Source of the DNA: JAEMQF01 sp963775015
GTDB taxonomy: Bacteria; Pseudomonadota; Gammaproteobacteria; Burkholderiales; Burkholderiaceae_C
Assembly: GCA_963775015.1 (NCBI GenBank)
Contig: CAVZHI010000015.1
Location: 310,001-374,000, forward strand
DNA: 64,000 bases
Direction: 5' to 3'
Below the pieces are notes generated by a model. That model ran no database searches, had not been told where the DNA came from, and saw only the letters and a list, made by a program, of their open reading frames with translations. Shown here piece after piece: positions 1 through 9,142 of this stretch (positions are counted from its first letter, which is position 1; every line of letters starts with the position of its first letter). Made by a program: the position numbers and the translations under genes.

Positions 1-211
1 TGCGTTGCGTCACGAGCGCTTCCGCCTTGCTCTGCTGCGCTTCGTCGAGCCGCTGTTGCGCACGCGTCTCGAGCGATTCGAGCGGCAGCCCCAGCGCCCA
101 CAGCACGAGCCACGCCGCTTCGTCGAACGCGTTCGTGGTGCCATGCCCAAAGCAAACGCCCGCCTGTTTGAGGCGGGCGCTTTGCGCGGTGATGAGGTCG
201 ATCAATGTCAT
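1..211 (-). CDS. prmB: Ribosomal protein L3 N5-glutamine methyltransferase PrmB, N-terminal part (cut by window edge)
   Basis: Reading the minus strand from an ATG at 211 gives about 70 residues beginning MTLIDLITAQSARLKQAGV and containing CFGHGTTNAFDEAAWLVLW, which is the characteristic N-terminal helical domain of PrmB. The enzyme methylates a glutamine of ribosomal protein L3 using S-adenosylmethionine; the methyltransferase domain with its NPPY motif lies beyond position 1. The ATG overlaps the dapE stop codon (ATGA), so the two genes are probably translationally coupled. dapE followed by prmB is a usual order in Burkholderiales. Identification rests on the N-terminal domain and on context. 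Confidence 0.8.
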   Translation of the reverse strand, partial: MTLIDLITAQSARLKQAGVCFGHGTTNAFDEAAWLVLWALGLPLESLETRAQQRLDEAQQSKAEALVTQR

Positions 212-1356
212 GTCAACAGCCGCTCCAAGGTCGAGCGATAAATGTTCTTCAAAGGCTCGATGCTCGCCACGTCGACGTTTTCGTCGATCTTGTGAATGCT
301 CGCGTTCACCGGGCCGAATTCGATGACTTGCGGGCAAATCTTCGCGATGAAACGGCCGTCCGATGTGCCGCCGGTGGTCGAGAGTTCGGGCGTCACGCCG
401 GTGTGCTCGCGAATCGACTCGGACAACGCCTGGCTCAGCGTTCCCGCGGGAGTCAGGAAAGGCTCGCCACCGAGGGTCCAGGCCAACTCATGGGGCACAT
501 TGTGCCGCGTCAAGACGTCGTGCACGCGCGTCCGCAGCGTTGCCTCGGTCGACTCGGTCGAAAAGCGGAAGTTGAAGTCGACCACCGCGGCACCCGGAAT
601 CACGTTGCCTGCGCCGGTGCCGGAGTGAAAGTTCGAGATCTGGAAACTCGTCGGCGGGAAGTGGGCGTTGCCACGATCCCACTCCAGGCGGGCGAGTTCG
701 GCGAGCGCTGGCAGCGCGAGGTGGATCGGATTGGCCGCCAGGTGCGGGTAGGCAATGTGGCCTTGCACGCCGTGCACCTGCAACTTGCCCGAGAGCGTGC
801 CGCGCCGGCCGTTTTTCACCATGTCGCCCAACCGCGCGACGCTCGTCGGCTCGCCGACGACACAGTAGTCCGGCTTGATGCCCTGGGCGGCGAGCCACTG
901 CACGACCTTCACCGTGCCATCGACGGCGGGCCCTTCCTCGTCGCTCGTCAGCAGCAGCGCCACCGACCCCTTCGCCCGCGGCTGCGCTTGAACGAATTCC
1001 TGCGCCGCAACCACCATCGCCGCGAGCGAAGTCTTCATGTCGGCCGCGCCGCGCCCGAACAGATGGCCGCCGCGGTGCGTCGGCACGAACGGGTCGCTCG
1101 TCCACGCGCCGAGCGGCCCGGTGGGCACGACGTCGGTGTGCGCGGCGAGCACGAGCAGCGGACCATTCGCTTGGCTTCCGCGGTGCAGCGCCCACAGGTT
1201 TTGCACCTGCGCGTCGGCCGGCCCGCTCGGCATGTGCCGGCACTCGAACCCCGCAGCCTGCAGCACTTGCGCGACGAGCGACTGGCAGCCCGCGTCATCG
1301 GGCGTGATCGAGCGCCGCGTGATGAGCTGTTCGGTGAGGGCGAGCGCGCGCGACAT
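208..1356 (-). CDS. dapE: Succinyl-diaminopimelate desuccinylase DapE
   Basis: This 382-residue M20-family metallopeptidase hydrolyses N-succinyl-LL-diaminopimelate to LL-diaminopimelate and succinate in the succinylase branch of lysine and peptidoglycan-precursor synthesis, in the cytoplasm. The two-zinc site is visible: AAHTDVVPTG (His73, with catalytic Asp75), GRGAADMK (Asp106), TSDEEGPA (catalytic Glu140 and ligand Glu141), VVGEPTS, and a C-terminal NASIHKIDENV whose His355 is a ligand. Length matches the family (about 375-385). It lies 6 bp after the PilT-like gene and overlaps prmB by 4 bp, so it belongs to the minus-strand dapC-dapD-pilT-like-dapE-prmB operon. Confidence 0.96.
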   Translation of the reverse strand: MSRALALTEQLITRRSITPDDAGCQSLVAQVLQAAGFECRHMPSGPADAQVQNLWALHRGSQANGPLLVLAAHTDVVPTGPLGAWTSDPFVPTHRGGHLFGRGAADMKTSLAAMVVAAQEFVQAQPRAKGSVALLLTSDEEGPAVDGTVKVVQWLAAQGIKPDYCVVGEPTSVARLGDMVKNGRRGTLSGKLQVHGVQGHIAYPHLAANPIHLALPALAELARLEWDRGNAHFPPTSFQISNFHSGTGAGNVIPGAAVVDFNFRFSTESTEATLRTRVHDVLTRHNVPHELAWTLGGEPFLTPAGTLSQALSESIREHTGVTPELSTTGGTSDGRFIAKICPQVIEFGPVNASIHKIDENVDVASIEPLKNIYRSTLERLLT

Positions 1357-1362
1357 CGGCTC

Positions 1363-2553
1363 TCAGAAGCCCGTCAGGGGAATCGAGCGTGTCGAGCGCT
1401 GTTCCGGCTGAACGTCGAGCGTGATCTCGGTGAAGCTCGCTTCGTCGTTCGTGTCTTCCTTCTGCGCCACGAGGCGCGATGCGGGCGCGACGTCGTTCTC
1501 CAGGCGCCACATCAGATTCGTCGGCGAGTCGGCGAACGCCAAGCCTTCGTCACGCGTGATCTTGCCTTGCGTGATGAGGCGCGCCAAATCCTTCTCGAAC
1601 GTCTGCGAGCCTGCGCTGAGCGACTTCTCCATCGCCGCACGCACGCCGTTGAAGTCGCCCTGCTCGATCAGCTCCGAGACGAGTTGCGTGTTGAGCATGA
1701 CCTCGACCGCCGGAATCCGTCCGCCTCCGGAGGAGCGTACGAGGCGCTGCGAGATCACGGCGCGCAGGCCGGCGGCCAGGTCGGCGAGCAACACCGGCCG
1801 CGCCTCCGGCGTGTAGAACGAGAGAATCCGCCCCATCGCGTGGTAGCTGTTGTTTGCGTGCAGGGTCGAGAGCACGAGGTGCCCCGACAGCGCGTAGGAG
1901 ATCGCGGCGGTCATGGTTTCGCGGTCGCGGATTTCGCCGATCATGACGCAGTCGGGTGCCTGGCGCATCGCGTTCTTCAGGCCCGTCTGCAGCGATTGCG
2001 TGTCGCGCCCGACTTCGCGCTGGTTGATCACCGACTTCTTGTTGCTGAACAAGAACTCGATCGGGTCCTCGATCGTCAGGATGTGGCCCGCGAGCTGCTG
2101 ATTGCGCTGCTCGAGCATCGACGCGAGCGTCGTGCTCTTGCCGGTTCCAGTGGCGCCCACCATCAGCACCAGGCCGCGCTTTTCCATCACCAGCGCGTTC
2201 AGGATGTCCGGCAGGTTGAGCGTATCGAGCGACGGGATTTCGAAAGGGATGCAGCGGAACACGGCGGCGATCGTGCCGCGCTGTTTGAACGCGCTCAAGC
2301 GAAAGCTGCCCAGGCCCGTCAAGCCGATACCGATGTTCAGGTCGCCCGTTTCCTCGAGGTCTTCGAGCTGGCTCGGCGAGAGCAATTCGGCGAGCAACTG
2401 GCGCGGCTGGTTGTGCGTCAGCGCCTGGTCGCTGAGCTGGATCACGTTGCCGTTGATCTTGATCAAAATCGGCGAGTTCGCCGACAGGTAGACGTCGGAC
2501 GCGCCTTTCTCCGACATCAGGCGCAATACGCGCTCCATGTTTCCGCCGCTCAT
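1363..2553 (-). CDS. PilT/PilU-family type IV pilus retraction ATPase (orphan copy in the dap operon)
   Basis: The 396-residue protein is a GspE/PilT-superfamily ATPase. Its motifs appear in order: Walker A GATGTGKS (133-140), Asp box IEDPIEF (from 161), Walker B CVMIGEIRD (202-210) and His box STLHAN (229-234). The N-terminal PAS-like half opens with SEKGASDVYLSANSP, as in PilT and PilU. Length is close to PilU (about 380), so a PilU-like accessory retraction role is plausible. No other pilus gene is in the window; it sits between dapD (64-bp gap) and dapE (6-bp gap). A gene of this kind at this place is, as far as I recall, common in Burkholderiales. The C-terminal 45 residues are divergent and probably disordered. 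Confidence 0.85.
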   Translation of the reverse strand: MSGGNMERVLRLMSEKGASDVYLSANSPILIKINGNVIQLSDQALTHNQPRQLLAELLSPSQLEDLEETGDLNIGIGLTGLGSFRLSAFKQRGTIAAVFRCIPFEIPSLDTLNLPDILNALVMEKRGLVLMVGATGTGKSTTLASMLEQRNQQLAGHILTIEDPIEFLFSNKKSVINQREVGRDTQSLQTGLKNAMRQAPDCVMIGEIRDRETMTAAISYALSGHLVLSTLHANNSYHAMGRILSFYTPEARPVLLADLAAGLRAVISQRLVRSSGGGRIPAVEVMLNTQLVSELIEQGDFNGVRAAMEKSLSAGSQTFEKDLARLITQGKITRDEGLAFADSPTNLMWRLENDVAPASRLVAQKEDTNDEASFTEITLDVQPEQRSTRSIPLTGF

Positions 2554-2617
2554 GATCCGCCCTCCTGCTCTACGGGACGCGATTGTCGTGGCTCAATGGA
2601 CTGCACCAAGCCACGCC

Positions 2618-3448
2618 TCAGGCACGCAACAGCTCGTTGATGCTGGTTTTTGCACGGGTTTGGGCGTCGACGCGTTTCACGATCACGGCGCAGTACAGGC
2701 TGTACTTGCCGTCCAGGCTGGGCAAGTTGCCGCTCACGACGACGGAGCCGGCTGGAATGCGCCCGTAACTCACCTCGCCCGTGGCCCGGTCGTAGATCTT
2801 CGTGCTCTGGCCGATGTACACGCCCATCGAGATGACCGAGTTCTCTTCAACGATGACGCCCTCGACGACTTCGGAGCGTGCGCCGATGAAGCAGTTGTCT
2901 TCGATGATCGTCGGATTCGCCTGCAGCGGTTCGAGCACGCCGCCGATCCCGACACCGCCCGACAGGTGCACGTTCTTCCCGATCTGCGCGCATGAGCCCA
3001 CCGTGGCCCAGGTGTCGACCATCGTGCCTTCGTCGACGTAAGCGCCGATGTTCACGTAGGACGGCATCAGGATCACGTTTTTCCCGATATAGCAACCGCG
3101 CCTCGCGACCGCCGGAGGGACGACCCGAACGCCGGTTTCCCGCATTGCCGCTTCGTCGAGGCGCGCGAACTTGGTCGGCACCTTGTCGAAGAAACTCAAG
3201 TCACCGGCGTGCACGGTGCGGTTCTCGTTCAGGCGAAAGCTCAGCAGAACCGCTTTTTTCACCCACTGATTGACGCTCCACTGGCCCACACCTTGGCGCT
3301 CCGCAACGCGCAAGCGACCCTTGTTCAGGTCGCCGATCACCTGCTCGACGGCGCGCCGCACCTCGGGTGCGTTGGTCGGCGTCAAGTCGGAGCGGCCCTC
3401 CCACGCCAGGTCGATCGTGTTCTGCAGCGGATGGGTCATGGTGGTCAT
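2618..3448 (-). CDS. dapD: Tetrahydrodipicolinate N-succinyltransferase DapD
   Basis: DapD transfers succinate from succinyl-CoA to tetrahydrodipicolinate, the committed step of the succinylase DAP pathway. The 276-residue product has the N-terminal helical domain and a left-handed beta-helix of hexapeptide repeats (GCYIGKNVILMPSYVNIGAY, SCAQIGKNVHLSGGVGIGGV, NCFIGARSEVVEGVIV) as expected of a trimeric hexapeptide acyltransferase; E. coli DapD has 274 residues. I chose the ATG at 3448 because it overlaps the dapC stop as TGATG; an in-frame ATG at 3439 (MTHPLQN) is an equally possible start. Confidence 0.96.
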   Translation of the reverse strand: MTTMTHPLQNTIDLAWEGRSDLTPTNAPEVRRAVEQVIGDLNKGRLRVAERQGVGQWSVNQWVKKAVLLSFRLNENRTVHAGDLSFFDKVPTKFARLDEAAMRETGVRVVPPAVARRGCYIGKNVILMPSYVNIGAYVDEGTMVDTWATVGSCAQIGKNVHLSGGVGIGGVLEPLQANPTIIEDNCFIGARSEVVEGVIVEENSVISMGVYIGQSTKIYDRATGEVSYGRIPAGSVVVSGNLPSLDGKYSLYCAVIVKRVDAQTRAKTSINELLRA

Positions 3449-4639
3449 CAGTGGGGTTGAAGGAACGAGACGATGCGCTGCGCCGCCTCCACGCATTCGT
3501 CGAATTCCGCCACCAGCGCCAGGCGTACCCGGCCGGCACCGGGGTTGCTGCCATGCGCGTCGCGCGCCAGCAGACGGCCCGGCAAGACCGCGACATTGTA
3601 TTGAGCCAGCAACCCTCGGGCGAAGGCGACGTCGTCGCCGCCCGGCACCTGGGCCCAGAGGTAGAAGCCGGCGTCGGGCAGCGCGACCTGCATCACGCGT
3701 GCGAGCAGGGGCGTGATGCGCTCGAACTTGGCGCGGTATTGGGCCCGGTTCTCGAGCACATGCCGCTCGTCGTTCCAGGCCGCGATGCTGGCGTGCTGGA
3801 TCGTCGGGCTCATGGCGCTGCCGTGGTAGGTGCGGTAGAGCAGGAACTGCTTCAGCACGTCAGCGTCACCGGCAGCAAATCCGGATCGCATGCCGGGAAC
3901 GTTGGAGCGTTTGGACAGGCTCGTCAGCGCGATCAGATTGCGAAAGCTGCTCCGGCCGAGTTGTTTTGCGGCTTGCAACGAGCCGAGCGGTGCCGTATCG
4001 CCGAAATAGATTTCGGAGTAGCACTCGTCCGACGCGATCACGAATCCATGAGCGTCGCTGAGCCGGAACAGCTTGTCCCATTCGTGGAGATCCATCACGG
4101 CGCCGGTCGGATTCCCCGGGCTGCACACGTAAAGTAACTGGGTTCGCGCCCAGACCTCGGGCGTGATGCGGCTCCAATGCGGAAGCGTAGTTGCGCGCCG
4201 GATCGCAATCGACGAACGCAACGCCGGCGCCAGCCAGCAGCGCCGCACCTTCGTAGATCTGGTAGAACGGGTTCGGGCACACGACGCAGGCGCCCTCGCG
4301 GCTCGGGTCGATGACGGTTTGCGCGAGTGCGAACAAGGCCTCGCGCGAGCCATTGACCGGGAGCACCTGGTGCGCCGGGTCGAGCTCGACGCCGTAGCGC
4401 CGTTGCACCCAGTTGCCGATGGCGCGTCTCAAGGCGGGCTCGCCGGCAGTGGCCGGATACTTCGACAGGCCGGCCAGGTTCGCACGCAGCGCGTCCAGGA
4501 TCAAGCCGGGCGTCGCATGGCGCGGCTCGCCGATCCCCAGGCTGATCGGCGCGAACTTTGGGTTCGGCGTGATGTCTCGGGTGAGTTCGCGCAGCCGCTC
4601 GAAGGGATACGGGTGCAGGCGCGCGAGCAACGGATTCAT
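3448..4639 (-). CDS. dapC: N-succinyldiaminopimelate aminotransferase DapC (frameshifted as read)
   Basis: This fold-type I PLP aminotransferase makes N-succinyl-LL-diaminopimelate from the keto precursor with glutamate. The N-terminal half (from 4639; MNPLLARLHPYPFERLRELT) and the C-terminal half (ending FLQPH at 3448) are in different frames. The break lies near 4175, where RNYASA should continue into WSRITPEVWART. All expected blocks are otherwise present: SLGIGEPRHATP, CSPGNPTGAVM, SDECYSEIYF and the PLP lysine in SLSKRSNVPGMR. Because both halves are intact and the enzyme is normally essential, a one-base sequencing error is more likely than a real mutation. It is the first gene of the dap operon; its stop overlaps the dapD start. 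Confidence 0.9.
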
Positions 4640-4788
4640 CGGCGCGATTATCCTTTGCTCGTGACAATTGACCGCGAACTCCTGCAGGCGCCGCAGGCGT
4701 GCACAAAATTACACGATGATCTGGCACCGGCGCCGACTTGGGTACAGAATTCACGCTCATTGAGCTTCCACGCCCTGCGCAACACGCC

Positions 4789-5049
4789 ATGTTGAAGAGC
4801 AAGAACAAGCCGGCGCCGGTGAAGAAAATCATCTGGCGCATGTCCGGCAACTCGCCGCTCGGCGAGTACGTGACGGGCGCAGGCGAATTGAGCTCGGGCG
4901 ACAGCACCCCTATTCCTGGCGCCGCCGAAGCGGCTGCGCAGTCGAGCTGGAGGTTGTCTTCGGTGGACCTGCTCGACGGCTTGCAAGTCAGCGAACAACC
5001 CCTGGACACGCTGCCGGGCGAACTGCTCGAAGAATTCTTCAAGCGCTGA
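4789..5049 (+). CDS. Small conserved-looking protein of unknown function
   Basis: An 86-residue protein (MLKSKNKPAPVKKIIWRMSG...) with a basic N-terminus, a Ser/Pro/Ala-rich middle and an acidic C-terminus ending ELLEEFFKR. No signal peptide or membrane helix is visible and I do not recognise a domain. I start it at the ATG at 4789, after which the composition looks protein-like; an in-frame ATG at 4738 would add 17 residues. It is transcribed away from dapC and lies 39 bp before the Orn/Lys/Arg decarboxylase, so the two may be co-transcribed. Function unknown. Confidence 0.6.
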   Translation: MLKSKNKPAPVKKIIWRMSGNSPLGEYVTGAGELSSGDSTPIPGAAEAAAQSSWRLSSVDLLDGLQVSEQPLDTLPGELLEEFFKR

Positions 5050-5088
5050 CGCCCTCGTCGAGGCGGGACCGTCGCACAGCCCGAGGGA

Positions 5089-7074
5089 ATGCCGCGAATG
5101 ACGCCCGCGTGCCACGTGCTCGTGATCAGCGCCGACGATGCGCTGCGCGAGCGCGTCGTCGACGGGCTCAACGCCGCCGCCGCCCGCCTCGAAAATCCGC
5201 ACGGCCTGGCCGCTTTGGGCGCGGTGACGGGCGAGGCCGCGCAGGCGGCCGTGCTCGCCGACGGTGAGATCCAGATCGTTCTCGTCGACCATGGCGACAA
5301 CCTGCGCCTTCAGCGCAGCGGCCCGAAGGCGCCGAACCGTGCCGCGGTTCTGACGCTGCAGCGCATCATCGAGCTGCGCCCCGAGTTGTCGCTCTACATG
5401 ATGCTCGAGGACGACGACACGAAGCTGCTCGTCGAGGCGCTCGCCAGCGACGCTGTCGACGGCTACTTCTACCGTGACGAAGAGGACTTGAGCGGCTGGT
5501 TTCGCATCCTCGCCGCGGAGGTGGCGCAGAAGTCGGACACGCCGTTCTACGACAAGTTGCGCGAGTACGTGGCGCTGGCCAAGGACAGCTGGCACACGCC
5601 GGGTCACGGCGGCGGCGATTCGTTCAAGGGCAGCAACTGGGTCGGCGACTTTTACGACTTCGTCGGCGAAGAAATGCTGCGCGCGGATCTTTCGGTGTCG
5701 GTGCCGATGCTCGACTCGCTGCTGCACCCCACCGGCGTGATCGCACAGAGCCAGCGCCTCGCTGCCAAGGCGTTCGGCGCGCGCGCCACGTTCTTCGCGA
5801 CGAACGGCACGTCGACGTCGAACAAGGTGATCTTCCAGACGCTGCTCACGCCGGGCGCGAAACTGCTGCTCGATCGCAATTGCCACAAGTCGGTGCACCA
5901 CGGCGTGATCCTGTCGGGTGCGCGGCCGATTTACCTCGATTCATCGGTGAACCAGCAATTCGGCATCTTCGGGCCGGTGCCGCGCGAGACCTTGTTGCGG
6001 GCGATCGATTCGCACCCCGACGCGCGCGTCCTGATCCTCACCTCGTGCACTTACGACGGCTTGCGCTACGACCTGAAACCGATCATCGCTGCGGCACACG
6101 CGAAGGGCATCAAGGTGATCGTCGACGAAGCCTGGTACGGCCACGCCCGGTTCCACCCGGAGCTGCGCCCGACCGCGCTCGAGTGCGGCGCCGACTACGT
6201 GACGCAAAGCACGCACAAGGTGCTGTCGGCGTTTTCGCAGGCGAGCATGATTCACGTCAACGACGCGAATTTCGACGAACACCTGTTCCGCGAAAACTTC
6301 AACATGCACGCGTCGACGAGCCCGCAGTACAACCTGATCGCGAGCCTGGACGTGGCGCGCAAGCAGGCCGTGATGGAGGGTTACCGGCTCCTCGATCGCT
6401 CCTTGAAGTTCGCCCGCGAATTGCGCGAGAAGATCAACTCCACCGGCGCGTTTCGCGTCCTCGAACTCGAGGATCTGCTGCCTCTGGAGGTGCAGGACGA
6501 CGGGATTCGCCTCGATCCGACGAAACTGACGATCGACATCTCGGCCAGCGGCTTTTCCGCCGACGAATTGCGCGGCGCATTGATGGAGCGCTTCAACATC
6601 CAGGTCGAGAAGAACACGCACAACACGCTCACGCTGCTGCTCACGATCGGCACGACGCGCAGCAAGGTGTCGCGCCTGTTCGACGCGATGCTGCGCCTGG
6701 CCAAGGAGCGCCGCCCGCCGCGCACCTACGCGCGCGTTCCGCAGGCGCCCGGGTTTTCGCAGCTCGCTTGCCTGCCGCGCGACGCGTTCTACGAAGCCGG
6801 CGAGCGCATCGCCTTGCTCGACGAGAACGGCCAGCCGAACGCCGAGTTGAACGGGCGCGTCTGCTGCGACCAGATCGTCCCGTACCCGCCGGGAATTCCG
6901 GTTCTCGTTCCGGGCCAGTTGATCGACGCCGGCGTGGTGGGATACCTCGCGCGGCTGCTGCAAACGCAAAAGTCGATCGACCTGCATGGCCTGGCCGGCG
7001 CCGACGGCGAGTGGCAGCTGCGCGTCCTCACGCCGCGCGAAATGCAACTCGTGAGCGAGCGCGCGCGCGCCTGA
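5089..7074 (+). CDS. Orn/Lys/Arg decarboxylase (PLP-dependent, fold type I)
   Basis: The 661-residue protein belongs to the large bacterial basic amino-acid decarboxylases. Residues 1-150 form the wing domain, which resembles a response-regulator receiver. The PLP domain follows with DSWHTPGHGGG, FFATNGTSTSNK, DRNCHKSVHHG, VDEAWYGHARFHP and the Schiff-base lysine in STHKVLSAFSQAS (about residue 377). The C-terminal domain contains DQIVPYPPGIPVLVPGQ, as in the family. Such enzymes decarboxylate lysine, ornithine or arginine in the cytoplasm for polyamine synthesis or acid resistance; the substrate cannot be read from sequence. A second ATG lies three codons downstream (5098). The gene is convergent with the phosphodiesterase at 7105. 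Confidence 0.9.
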   Translation: MPRMTPACHVLVISADDALRERVVDGLNAAAARLENPHGLAALGAVTGEAAQAAVLADGEIQIVLVDHGDNLRLQRSGPKAPNRAAVLTLQRIIELRPELSLYMMLEDDDTKLLVEALASDAVDGYFYRDEEDLSGWFRILAAEVAQKSDTPFYDKLREYVALAKDSWHTPGHGGGDSFKGSNWVGDFYDFVGEEMLRADLSVSVPMLDSLLHPTGVIAQSQRLAAKAFGARATFFATNGTSTSNKVIFQTLLTPGAKLLLDRNCHKSVHHGVILSGARPIYLDSSVNQQFGIFGPVPRETLLRAIDSHPDARVLILTSCTYDGLRYDLKPIIAAAHAKGIKVIVDEAWYGHARFHPELRPTALECGADYVTQSTHKVLSAFSQASMIHVNDANFDEHLFRENFNMHASTSPQYNLIASLDVARKQAVMEGYRLLDRSLKFARELREKINSTGAFRVLELEDLLPLEVQDDGIRLDPTKLTIDISASGFSADELRGALMERFNIQVEKNTHNTLTLLLTIGTTRSKVSRLFDAMLRLAKERRPPRTYARVPQAPGFSQLACLPRDAFYEAGERIALLDENGQPNAELNGRVCCDQIVPYPPGIPVLVPGQLIDAGVVGYLARLLQTQKSIDLHGLAGADGEWQLRVLTPREMQLVSERARA

Positions 7075-7104
7075 GGCAGGCACTCGGCGCGCGCGCCGCA
7101 GCGA

Positions 7105-8328
7105 TCAATCGCAGTCGTCGTCCGCGCGCGTCAGGCACGCCGCGTAGTCGGGGTTGCTGCGCAGGCGGTGCAGGAATCGCGCGGCGACTGCGGTGTCGGT
7201 GAAGTCGGCGAAAACGCCGTCGATTCCGAGCGCGTAGAACTGCAAGTACTCTTCGACCGGATTGCCGCCATAGTCCGCCGGCAAGCGGCGCTGCTCGTTG
7301 CGGAAGGTCCAGGTGTGAACGAGCAGGCCTTCGCGGTGCGCGCGCGAGATCAGGTCATTCGGCGGCAGCAGCTTGCGCCTCGCCTCGCCCGGCGCGCTGC
7401 TCGGCGGCTCGATCGGCACCGTGCTCACGATGTAGCGTTTCCACGGGCCGATGGCGTCGGCGTAGGTCGCGATTTCCTTCAACCCGGCGTCGGTGGCGAA
7501 GAAGCCGAACGTGCGCGCCTGCAGCACCGGGTTGCCCGACACCGTCCAGTCGTAGGGCCGGTCAAATGGCGCGACGAAGGCGAGTGATCCGTCGGCATTC
7601 ACGTCGTCGGCGTCGACGAGTTGCACGAGCTTGATTCGCGTCATCTTGCGCAGCGCCTTCAGGTTGCTCTGCTCAAACGACTGAATGAACACCGGCGCTT
7701 CGCGGTAGTTCCAGCCATGGCGCGTCAAGACGTCGAGCATTCGCTGCTCGAGCGGCAGACCGAGGTTCTTGTGCAAGGTCGGGTGTTTCGTTTCCGGGTA
7801 GACGCCGATCGTGCGGCCCTTCTCCTTGCCCTTGCGCTTGGCGAGCTGAATCACTTCGTCGAAGGTCGGGATCTGGAACTTCGCGTTGAACTGCTGCGGC
7901 CGCTCGGGGAGGGGCTGAATCGCGCGCAGCGTCTTGATTTCGGCGAGCGTGAAGTCGAACGTGAACCAGCCGTCCTCCGACGCGCCGTCGACTTTCACGC
8001 CGACGCGGCGCCGGTTCGCGAATTCGGCGCGAGTCGCGACGTCCGTCGTTCCGGTGATGTTGGGCTCGTGGCGCGCGATCAGGTGGCCGTCTTTGGTCGA
8101 CACCAGATCGGGCTCGATGTAGTCGGCGCCGAGTTCGATCGCCAGGGCATAACCCTCGAGCGTGTGATCGGGCAAATGGCCCGCGGCGCCGCGGTGGCCG
8201 ATGACCAGCGGCGACTTCGCCCGATCGTCGTCATGGCCGTGGCGTCGGTCGGCTTGGGCAACGCCGCTCAGGCCGGTCAGGGCGACCGCCAGGGCGAGCG
8301 CGGCGCTGCTCGCAAGAATGGTTCGCAT
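7105..8328 (-). CDS. Exported glycerophosphodiester phosphodiesterase (GlpQ-like)
   Basis: The 407-residue product begins with a Sec signal peptide (MRTILASSAALALAVALTGL, cleaved near VAQA-DR), so it acts in the periplasm. The mature part is a GDPD TIM barrel with the catalytic GHRGAAGHLPDHTLEGYA, EPDLVSTKDG and ARHEPN motifs, which bind a divalent metal and hydrolyse glycerophosphodiesters to glycerol-3-phosphate and an alcohol. I chose the ATG at 8328 because GGAG lies about 10 bases upstream and because it gives a clean signal peptide. The length exceeds that of E. coli GlpQ (358) because of extra loops. No glpT-type transporter is adjacent. Confidence 0.9.
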   Translation of the reverse strand: MRTILASSAALALAVALTGLSGVAQADRRHGHDDDRAKSPLVIGHRGAAGHLPDHTLEGYALAIELGADYIEPDLVSTKDGHLIARHEPNITGTTDVATRAEFANRRRVGVKVDGASEDGWFTFDFTLAEIKTLRAIQPLPERPQQFNAKFQIPTFDEVIQLAKRKGKEKGRTIGVYPETKHPTLHKNLGLPLEQRMLDVLTRHGWNYREAPVFIQSFEQSNLKALRKMTRIKLVQLVDADDVNADGSLAFVAPFDRPYDWTVSGNPVLQARTFGFFATDAGLKEIATYADAIGPWKRYIVSTVPIEPPSSAPGEARRKLLPPNDLISRAHREGLLVHTWTFRNEQRRLPADYGGNPVEEYLQFYALGIDGVFADFTDTAVAARFLHRLRSNPDYAACLTRADDDCD

Positions 8329-8475
8329 CAACGTCTCCGAATGTTGTGGGAGACCTGACGCTAGTCGGCGCGTGTGACGGCACGTTGACACGCGCCGGCT
8401 TCCGCGCGCAAGTTTCCTGCGGGATTACCCGACGCAGGCGCGGCGCAAGACGATTCTTCCTCAGCCGCTTGGCGT

Positions 8476-8949
8476 TCAGCCGCGCGCTTGAACCCGGGTG
8501 GGTTGTTCCGCGAGCCATGCGGGAGCTGCTTTCCAGCCCTTCATCCGGTGTTCGGCGATGACGTGGGTCGCGATCCCGCCGCGCATGTTCCAGCGCGCCG
8601 TGATGCGGGCGAAGCGCGGCTTTGTCGCGATGACGAGGTCGTCGAGGATGTCGTTCGTCACTTTCTCGTGGAACGCCGCTTCGTTGCGGTAGCTCCAGAA
8701 GTACAGCTTCAGGCTCTTCAGTTCGACGCACAGCTTGTCGGCGACCATCTCGATGTGGAACTGTGCGAAGTCGGGTTGACCGGTGAGCGGGCAGTTGCAG
8801 GTGAACTCGGGGACTTCGAATTCGATGACGTAGTCGCGCTGCGGCGCGGGGTTCGGAAAAACCTGCAATTGCTTGGAGGGTTGCGTGGGCGGCACTGCAG
8901 GCGCCTGGCGCTGCGTTGCTGAGCTGCGCGCCGGTGTTTTCTTGGCCAT
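8476..8949 (-). CDS. queF: NADPH-dependent 7-cyano-7-deazaguanine reductase QueF, short (type I) form
   Basis: QueF reduces preQ0 to preQ1 with NADPH in queuosine biosynthesis. The 157-residue product is of the short single-domain type. It shows the active-site cysteine region FTCNCPLTGQPDFA, the QueF signature ELKSLKLYFWSYRNEAAFHE, and the later FARITARWNMRGGIAT block. The first 35 residues are Ala/Pro/Gln-rich and probably disordered. I took the ATG at 8949; a GTG at 8967 would add six residues. The window also contains queG, which catalyses the last step of the same pathway (42.7 kb). It is divergent from smc. Confidence 0.94.
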   Translation of the reverse strand: MAKKTPARSSATQRQAPAVPPTQPSKQLQVFPNPAPQRDYVIEFEVPEFTCNCPLTGQPDFAQFHIEMVADKLCVELKSLKLYFWSYRNEAAFHEKVTNDILDDLVIATKPRFARITARWNMRGGIATHVIAEHRMKGWKAAPAWLAEQPTRVQARG

Positions 8950-9142
8950 GGTTTTTGCGGGCGCCACGCGCCGCGTTCGGGGGAGCTGAAAGAGGGCGCG
9001 ATGGTATCATCGCCGCCCGCTCGGCAAGGCCGCGAAGACGCCCCACGAGAGACAAGATTTCCCCATTGAATCAAGCACATAGACGCCATCCCGGCGTCCG
9101 GCCCCGAGCCCGCGCCGGGGCCGTCCGCCACGCCTGCCGCCC

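Noticed and set aside
205..2640. 811-residue open frame on the plus strand opposite dapE and the PilT-like gene
   Set aside because: It is an Arg/His/Glu-rich antisense frame of high-GC coding DNA with no recognisable motif, while the minus strand holds two full families.
4648..5901. 417-residue minus-strand frame opposite the decarboxylase start
   Set aside because: Overlaps the N-terminal half of a well-supported PLP enzyme and has shadow-type composition.
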